Assembly: GCA_038202885.1 (NCBI GenBank)
Contig: JBBREP010000004.1
Coordinates: 28,259-92,258, forward strand
DNA length: 64,000 nucleotides
From: JBBREP01 sp038202885
GTDB taxonomy: Bacteria > Actinomycetota > Acidimicrobiia > IMCC26256 > PALSA-610
Direction of reading: 5' to 3'
The notes beneath the pieces are model-generated. The model was not told where the DNA came from and made no database searches. It saw only the letters and a program-made list of their open reading frames with translations. Below, piece by piece: positions 59,070-64,000 of this stretch (position 1 is its first letter; each line of letters starts with the position of its first letter). The translations under genes were made by a program, and so were the position numbers.

Positions 59070-59156
59070 GGCGGATGCGACCGTACCGGAGCGTCTCGGA
59101 CGGAGGCGAATCAGCCGAGGGCGCGACGGTGCGCTCCGCTACGGTGGGGTTGCCAT

Positions 59157-59227
59157 TCGGGGGTGGTGTAACGGCAGCACGCGGGTTTTTGGTACCCGTA
59201 GGTCAAGGTTCGAATCCTTGCCCCCGA
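59157..59227 (+). tRNA. tRNA-Gln (anticodon UUG)
   Basis: A full cloverleaf can be drawn: acceptor TCGGGGG/CCCCCGA, a D-arm with GTGTAACGGCAGCAC, anticodon stem CGGGT/ACCCG around the loop TTTTGGT (anticodon TTG), and T-arm CAAGG-TTCGAAT-CCTTG. The 3' CCA is not encoded. It lies about 125 nt before glmU. Confidence 0.95.
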
Positions 59228-59352
59228 GCTCGTGACTTTCGCGGGGCGACCCGCCAAGACCGACAGTAACCACCCGAACCCAACCCACACAGCAACGCCG
59301 CGCAACACCCAGTCGGACACCCGCAGCGCCACAGCCACGAGAGGAGCGTGCA

Positions 59353-60780
59353 TTGGGCCCGTACCGCCCGATCTCGGCGATCGTCCTCGCCGCGGGGGAA
59401 GGCACCCGGATGCGCTCGCGCACGCCGAAGGTGCTGCACACCTTGTGTGGCCGACCCATGTTGCTCCACGTCATCGACTCACTATCGGCGCTGCCCCTCG
59501 AGCGCGTCATCGTGGTCGTGGGCCACGGCGCCGACGTCGTGACCAGCGCGCTCGCGCCGTTGCTGCCCACGCGCATCCCGGTCGAATTCATCGAGCAGAC
59601 AGTCCAGCTCGGCACGGGTGACGCGGTCAGCGTTGCGCTCTCCGCGGCCCATTTCGACGATCCTGACCGCGAAGACGACGTCATCGTGCTCGCGGGTGAC
59701 CAGCCCCTCTTGCGGCCCGAAACCCTCGCCACGCTCGCCACGGTGCAGCGCGAGCAAGACGCCGCGGCCGCCGTGCTCACCGCGGTGCTCGACGACCCGT
59801 CGGGGCTTGGTCGTGTGCTGCGTGATCGCGACGGGCGCGTGTCGAGAATCGTTGAGCACGCCGATGCCACCGACGAAGAACTCGAGCTGCACGAAATCAA
59901 CACGTCGATCTATTGCTTCAAGCGCAACCTGCTGGCGCCGGCATTGCGTCGGATCACCCCGGCGAACGCGCAAGGCGAGTACTACCTCACCGACGCGATC
60001 GAGGTGCTGCGCAGTGCCGGTCACCGGGTCGTGGCGTCGGTGGCCGAAGATCCCGACGAAGCGCTCGGCGTCAACGACCACGCCCAACTCGCGTCGGCCG
60101 AAGCCGCGCTGCGCGAACGCATCAACATCCACTGGATGCGGGCCGGCGTCTCGATCGTCGATCCGTCGCGTACATACATCGACGCCGGCGTGCAGCTCGC
60201 GCCCGACGTGCGGCTCCTGCCCGGCACGATGCTCGAGGGCACCACCGTGCTCGGCTCCGGATGTGTCGTCGGCCCCGACACTCGGCTCGTCGACACCGTC
60301 GTCGGTGCCGACGTGGTGATCCAGAACTCGGTCGCGCGCAACGCCGAGATCGGCGACGGTTGCCTGATCGGTCCGTTCGCGCACCTACGCGCCGGCACGC
60401 GGCTCGCGGCTGGTGTGCACATCGGCGATTTTGTCGAGACCAAGAACGCCGAGCTCGGCGAGGGGGCCAAGGCCAACCACCTTGCGTACCTCGGCGACGT
60501 CACGATCGGCGCCGGCTCGAACATCGGTGCAGGGACCGTCTTTGCGAACTATGACGGTGCGCACAAGCACCACACGACCCTCGGCGACCGGGTGTTCACG
60601 GGTTCGAACTCGACGATCGTCGCGCCGGTGAAGGTCGGCGATGAGGCCACGATCGCGGCGGGCGCGGTCGTCACCGCCGACGTTCCGCCCGGTGCGCTCG
60701 TACGCGGTGTGCCCGCGAGGGTCGCGAGCGAGCAGTATGAGCGTCCGACGAAGCAGCCACCTTCGACCGAACAGATCTAG
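59353..60780 (+). CDS. glmU: Bifunctional GlcNAc-1-phosphate uridylyltransferase / GlcN-1-P acetyltransferase
   Basis: 475 residues, TTG start with GAGGAG just upstream. The uridylyltransferase domain starts I-V-L-A-A-G-E-G-T-R-M with T-P-K-V-L-H; the C-terminal half is a left-handed beta-helix of hexapeptide repeats (I-G-D-G-C-L-I-G-P-F-A-H-L-R and G-D-V-T-I-G-A-G-S-N-I-G-A-G). It makes UDP-GlcNAc for peptidoglycan. First gene of the glmU-prs-rplY-pth run; prs follows after 9 nt. Confidence 0.96.
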   Translation: MGPYRPISAIVLAAGEGTRMRSRTPKVLHTLCGRPMLLHVIDSLSALPLERVIVVVGHGADVVTSALAPLLPTRIPVEFIEQTVQLGTGDAVSVALSAAHFDDPDREDDVIVLAGDQPLLRPETLATLATVQREQDAAAAVLTAVLDDPSGLGRVLRDRDGRVSRIVEHADATDEELELHEINTSIYCFKRNLLAPALRRITPANAQGEYYLTDAIEVLRSAGHRVVASVAEDPDEALGVNDHAQLASAEAALRERINIHWMRAGVSIVDPSRTYIDAGVQLAPDVRLLPGTMLEGTTVLGSGCVVGPDTRLVDTVVGADVVIQNSVARNAEIGDGCLIGPFAHLRAGTRLAAGVHIGDFVETKNAELGEGAKANHLAYLGDVTIGAGSNIGAGTVFANYDGAHKHHTTLGDRVFTGSNSTIVAPVKVGDEATIAAGAVVTADVPPGALVRGVPARVASEQYERPTKQPPSTEQI

Positions 60781-60789
60781 GAGTCACCG

Positions 60790-61779
60790 ATGGATCGCGA
60801 GCTCGTGACACGCAAGCATCTGGTGCTCGTGGCGGGCCGTGGGCATCGAGAGCTGGCCGAAGAGGTGGCGTTGCGCCTCGAGGTGCCGCTCACGCAGGTG
60901 ATGTTGTCGACGTTCGCGAACGGCGAGATTTATTGCCGTTTCGGCGAGAACGTCCGCGGCTGCGACGTGTTCGTGTTCCAGAGCCACTGCCACCCGATCA
61001 ACGATCGGATTATGGAGCAATTGTTGCTCATCGACGCGGCGAAGCGCGCGTCGGCGAAGCGCATCACGGCTGTGTGCCCGTACTACGGCTACTCGCGTCA
61101 GGATCGCAAGGCGGAAGGTCGCGAGCCCATCTCGGCGCGGCTCGTGGCCGACATGCTCACCGCGGCCGGCGCCGACCGCGTCGTGAGCGTCGACCTACAC
61201 ACCGGCCAGATCCAAGGCTTCTTCGACTTCCCGGTCGATCACCTCACAGCCGTGCCGGTGATCGCCGACTATCTCGGCGACGTGCTGCCCGGCGCGGTCA
61301 CGGTGGTCTCGCCCGACGCCGGTGGCGGCAAGCTGGCGCGGCGTTACGCGACGAGGTTCGAAGAACGTGGTTTCGACGTCGATCTCGCGTTCATCGACAA
61401 GCGCCGGCCGAAGGGCACGCACAACGTGGCCGTCGCGACCGAGGTGGTCGGCAACGTGGCCGGGCGCACATGCCTGCTGGTTGACGACATGATCGACACG
61501 GCCGGCACGGTGGTGTCCGCAGCCGAACTGCTCATGTCGCGCGGCGCCGACGAAGTCATCATCGCCGCGACGCACGGACTCCTGTCGGGCCCGGCGGTCG
61601 ATCGGCTCAAGAACGGTCCGATTCGTGAGGTGATCGTCACGAACACGCTGCCGACGAGCGACGACAAGCAGTTCGACACGCTCAGGGTGCTGTCGATCGC
61701 GCCGCTGCTGGGTGCCGCCATCGACGCCGTCTTTGGCGACCGCTCGGTCAGCGGCCTGTTCGGCGGAGATAATTTCTGA
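60790..61779 (+). CDS. prs: Ribose-phosphate pyrophosphokinase
   Basis: 329 residues. Y-Y-G-Y-S-R-Q-D-R-K is the flexible loop region, V-D-L-H-T-G-Q-I-Q-G-F-F-D-F-P the family signature, and L-V-D-D-M-I-D-T-A-G-T the PRPP-binding motif. It makes PRPP from ribose-5-phosphate and ATP for nucleotide, His and Trp synthesis. A few residues longer than typical at the N-terminus. Confidence 0.96.
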   Translation: MDRELVTRKHLVLVAGRGHRELAEEVALRLEVPLTQVMLSTFANGEIYCRFGENVRGCDVFVFQSHCHPINDRIMEQLLLIDAAKRASAKRITAVCPYYGYSRQDRKAEGREPISARLVADMLTAAGADRVVSVDLHTGQIQGFFDFPVDHLTAVPVIADYLGDVLPGAVTVVSPDAGGGKLARRYATRFEERGFDVDLAFIDKRRPKGTHNVAVATEVVGNVAGRTCLLVDDMIDTAGTVVSAAELLMSRGADEVIIAATHGLLSGPAVDRLKNGPIREVIVTNTLPTSDDKQFDTLRVLSIAPLLGAAIDAVFGDRSVSGLFGGDNF

Positions 61780-61870
61780 CCGATTGGGTGCCAGCGACGG
61801 TTAGGTGGTCCGGGTCTCGCCGCGCGAGACTGTTGGGTCCCGGCTCTCCACCACGAGGTACAGACGCGCC

Positions 61871-62524
61871 ATGGCCCAGACGATGCTTCCTGCCCTGCGC
61901 CGTGATGGCCGTGGCAACGGTCCGGCCCGCCAGGTACGCCGCGCTGGGAATGTCCCCGCGGTCGTGTACGGCCTCGGCGCCGACAACGAGTCCGTCGCGG
62001 TCAACGCGCACGAGCTCGACAAGATCTTGCACAGCGCCACCGGCGTGAACTCGGTGATCACACTGAAAGTCGACGGCGGCGCCGACCAGCTCGTGCTCAC
62101 CCGCCAGATCCACCGCAACCCGGTGAAGGGCACGCTGACCCACGTCGATTTCATTCGCGTCCGTGCCGATGTGGCGATCACCGCTGACGTCACGCTGGCG
62201 CTCGTCGGCGAACCCGAGGGTGTGCGCACCGGCGGCAACCTCGATCAGCTCGTCTTTGCCATTGGCGTGTCGGCCCGCCCGGCTGACGTGCCTACCGTGA
62301 TCGAGTTCGATGTGAGCGCGCTCGCGCTCGGCGATCAGGTGCACGTGCGCGATCTCGTGGTGCCTGCGGGTGTGGAGATCACGAACGAGCCCGACGAACT
62401 CGTCGCCCAGATCTCGGTGCCGCGTGGGCTCACGGCGGAGGACGAGGCCGAAGAGGCCGCCCTCGAAGCCGCCGAAGCCGCGGCCGCAGCTCCTGCCGCC
62501 GAAGCCTCGACCGACTCCGAGTAG
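61871..62524 (+). CDS. rplY: Ribosomal protein bL25 (long, Ctc type)
   Basis: 217 residues: the N-terminal 5S-rRNA-binding domain (G-P-A-R-Q-V-R-R-A-G-N-V-P-A-V-V-Y-G) followed by the TL5/Ctc C-terminal beta domain. The tail is Ala/Glu-rich (E-D-E-A-E-E-A-A-L-E-A-A-E-A-A-A). This is the stress-associated long form. Preceded by 91 bp that may contain its own promoter. Confidence 0.94.
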   Translation: MAQTMLPALRRDGRGNGPARQVRRAGNVPAVVYGLGADNESVAVNAHELDKILHSATGVNSVITLKVDGGADQLVLTRQIHRNPVKGTLTHVDFIRVRADVAITADVTLALVGEPEGVRTGGNLDQLVFAIGVSARPADVPTVIEFDVSALALGDQVHVRDLVVPAGVEITNEPDELVAQISVPRGLTAEDEAEEAALEAAEAAAAAPAAEASTDSE

Positions 62525-62572
62525 CGCGCGGCGCGCCGCACCGCTGCGAAACGTTTCGACGTCGTTTTCGAG

Positions 62573-63187
62573 ATGCTTCGCGGCCGCGCCGAGCGCAGCG
62601 GAACGCCAGCCGATCTGCTGGCGGTCGGGCTCGGGAATCCCGGCGATGAGTACCGCCACACGCGCCACAACGTGGGCGCCGACGTCATCGAGATCCTCGC
62701 CCGCCGCCACGGCGCGCGCCTGCGGGCCGACAAGCGGATGCGTGCGCAGTTCGACACGGTCGTCGTCGGCGGGCGGCGGCTCGCGCTGGCCGTCCCGCTC
62801 ACCTACATGAACGAATCGGGTGCCGCAGTCGCGCCGCTCGTGCGCCGCGCCGGGGTGGAGCCAACGCAGCTCGTGGTGGTGCACGACGAACTCGACTTGC
62901 CGCTGGCGGCGCTGAAGCTGAAGGAGGGCGGGGGCCTCGCAGGCAACAACGGTCTGCGCTCGATCAAGGCGGCCCTCAAGACCGATGGCTTCCTGCGGGT
63001 GCGCATCGGCATCAGCAAACCGTCGTCGAAGGAGCACGGCGCCGACCATGTGTTGAGCCGGTTCGCGAAACGCGATCGGGTCGAGATCGACGTCACGCTG
63101 GAACTCGCGGCCGATGCGGTCGAGGCGATCCTCGCCGACGGTATCGAAGCAGCGATGAACCGCTACAACACCAAGCCCCCAGCCTGA
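62573..63187 (+). CDS. pth: Peptidyl-tRNA hydrolase
   Basis: 204 residues. G-L-G-N-P-G-D-E-Y-R-H-T-R-H-N-V-G contains the catalytic His32, P-L-T-Y-M-N-E-S-G the tRNA-binding Asn, and H-D-E-L-D-L-P the catalytic Asp; G-G-x-A-G-N-N-G-L-R-S is intact. It recycles peptidyl-tRNA. The N-terminal ~12 residues precede the conserved start of the family, so a later start is possible. Follows rplY as in other actinobacteria. Confidence 0.95.
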   Translation: MLRGRAERSGTPADLLAVGLGNPGDEYRHTRHNVGADVIEILARRHGARLRADKRMRAQFDTVVVGGRRLALAVPLTYMNESGAAVAPLVRRAGVEPTQLVVVHDELDLPLAALKLKEGGGLAGNNGLRSIKAALKTDGFLRVRIGISKPSSKEHGADHVLSRFAKRDRVEIDVTLELAADAVEAILADGIEAAMNRYNTKPPA

Positions 63188-63196
63188 CCCCGCGCG

Positions 63197-63245
63197 ACCG
63201 TGTGCCGCGCCAGCGGCACCGGTGACGGTCAGATCGGCACACGGT
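63197..63245. terminator. Large hairpin between convergent pth and FAH-family genes
   Basis: A perfect 11-bp inverted repeat ACCGTGTGCCG / CGGCACACGGT with a 27-nt loop in the 61-bp convergent gap. Symmetry and position suggest a bidirectional terminator. Confidence 0.5.
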
Positions 63246-63248
63246 GGG

Positions 63249-64000
63249 TCAGAGCACCGCGCTCGTTCCGGCGACACACGGGTTGCGCAGCGTTCCGATC
63301 ACGGCCGCGCCCGACACGATCTCATCGCCCACATGCAAGAGCCGCCCGCGCGCGATCCCCACGCCCTCGGGCGTGCCGCTGAATACGAGGTCGCCCGGCG
63401 ACAACGTGCAGATCGACGAGAGGTACGCGACGAGCGTCGGGATCGAAAAGATCAGATCGGCGGTGCGCCCGTGTTGCATCCGTTCGCCGGACACCTCGCA
63501 CCACAGCTCGATGTCGTCGGCGTTGTCGAACGCATCGACGGACACGATCGCGGGCCCGATCGGCCCGTAGGTGTCGAAGCTCTTGCCGAGACAGAACTGC
63601 GGTGGCGTGCCCGCGAATTGCACGGCCCGATCCGAGATGTCCTGGCCGAGGGTCAATCCGGCCACGTGCGACCAGGCGTCGTCCGCGGCGACGTTGCGGC
63701 AGCGATCGCCGATCACGATCACGATCTCGACTTCCCAGTCGACCATGTCGCCTGAGAGCGCGATCGGCGCGGTCGGGCCGCACAGACAGTTCGGGAACTT
63801 CGTGAACGTGAGCGGCGCGGGCGGCAGCACGGCGCCGGTCTCGGCCGCGTGGGAGCGGTAGTTCAGTCCAATACCGAAGACCTTCTCCGGGCGAGGCGCC
63901 GGTGCGAGCAGCGCTCCCGCGTCGACCGGCCCCTCCGGCACAGCACCCGCGCCGAGGCGGGCCTGGAGCGCGTGCAGGTCGCGGTGGCGGGCGATCGCGT
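63249..64000 (-). CDS. Fumarylacetoacetate hydrolase family protein (N-terminus outside window)
   Basis: At least 250 residues; the frame stays open to the window edge (…A-R-H-R-D-L-H-A-L-Q-A-R-L-G), so the true start lies beyond. The FAH fold is clear from V-F-G-I-G-L-N-Y-R-S-H-A-A-E, the metal Glu/Asp positions in D-W-E-V-E-I-V-I-V-I-G, G-Q-D-I-S-D-R, G-K-S-F-D-T-Y-G-P-I-G and S-G-T-P-E-G-V-G. Such enzymes hydrolyse or decarboxylate 2-oxo acids in aromatic degradation. A specific substrate cannot be named. Confidence 0.9.
   Translation of the reverse strand, partial: AIARHRDLHALQARLGAGAVPEGPVDAGALLAPAPRPEKVFGIGLNYRSHAAETGAVLPPAPLTFTKFPNCLCGPTAPIALSGDMVDWEVEIVIVIGDRCRNVAADDAWSHVAGLTLGQDISDRAVQFAGTPPQFCLGKSFDTYGPIGPAIVSVDAFDNADDIELWCEVSGERMQHGRTADLIFSIPTLVAYLSSICTLSPGDLVFSGTPEGVGIARGRLLHVGDEIVSGAAVIGTLRNPCVAGTSAVL

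Overview
The window is high-GC, densely coding DNA from an actinobacterium, most likely a free-living Acidimicrobiia-type organism (inference). Three things support this. It encodes the actinobacterial mini ribosomal proteins bL37 and bS22. Its rsmI-metG-tatD-rpf-rsmA-ispE and glmU-prs-rplY-pth gene orders match those known in Mycobacterium. It is also rich in acyl-CoA ligases, short-chain dehydrogenases, a WS/DGAT acyltransferase and an F420-type (LLM) oxidoreductase. I saw no insertion sequence, prophage, CRISPR array or rRNA. One tRNA (Gln, UUG) is present.

Layout. 1-4.1 kb: an edge-truncated ABC exporter, glnD, and a divergent PII gene. 4.1-10.4 kb: small proteins and a lipid or aromatic catabolism cluster (ferredoxin, acyl-CoA ligase, SDR, LLM oxidoreductase, steroid-type SDR). 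10.5-20.3 kb: a membrane GGDEF-EAL protein, a tiny secreted peptide, an NqrB/RnfD-like membrane protein, a Rieske oxygenase, an MFS exporter and a large SPFH protein. 20.4-25.4 kb: a serine hydrolase, an acyl-CoA ligase, an AlkA-like glycosylase and an unknown membrane-anchored protein. 25.5-31.0 kb, minus strand: a compact cluster of a YedY-like molybdoenzyme, cytochrome b, SerC, a thioredoxin-fold protein, a UGSC-family selenoprotein and an unknown protein. 31.1-38.3 kb: WS/DGAT, epoxide hydrolase, amidohydrolase, two SDRs, thioesterase and bL37. 38.4-48.4 kb: a YchF-family protein with no recognisable GTP-binding motifs, then a complete kdp locus (a DUF4118 protein, a small membrane protein, kdpFABC, kdpDE). 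48.5-64 kb: surE, a CoA transferase, then the housekeeping blocks for translation, isoprenoid and cell-wall precursors.

The strongest discovery is the gene at 26315-26845. It is split by an in-frame TGA at 26567-26569, followed by a U-G-S-C-T-S-C sequence. A perfect 8-bp hairpin begins exactly 11 nt after the TGA, the geometry of a bacterial SECIS element. The gene overlaps a thioredoxin-fold gene by ATGA and sits two genes downstream of serC, whose pathway makes the serine from which selenocysteine is built.

Other items to check are two families of intergenic palindromes placed at gene 3' ends (one supplies the TGA stop codon of the preceding gene), a 46-bp repeat upstream of start codons, and the degenerate YchF.
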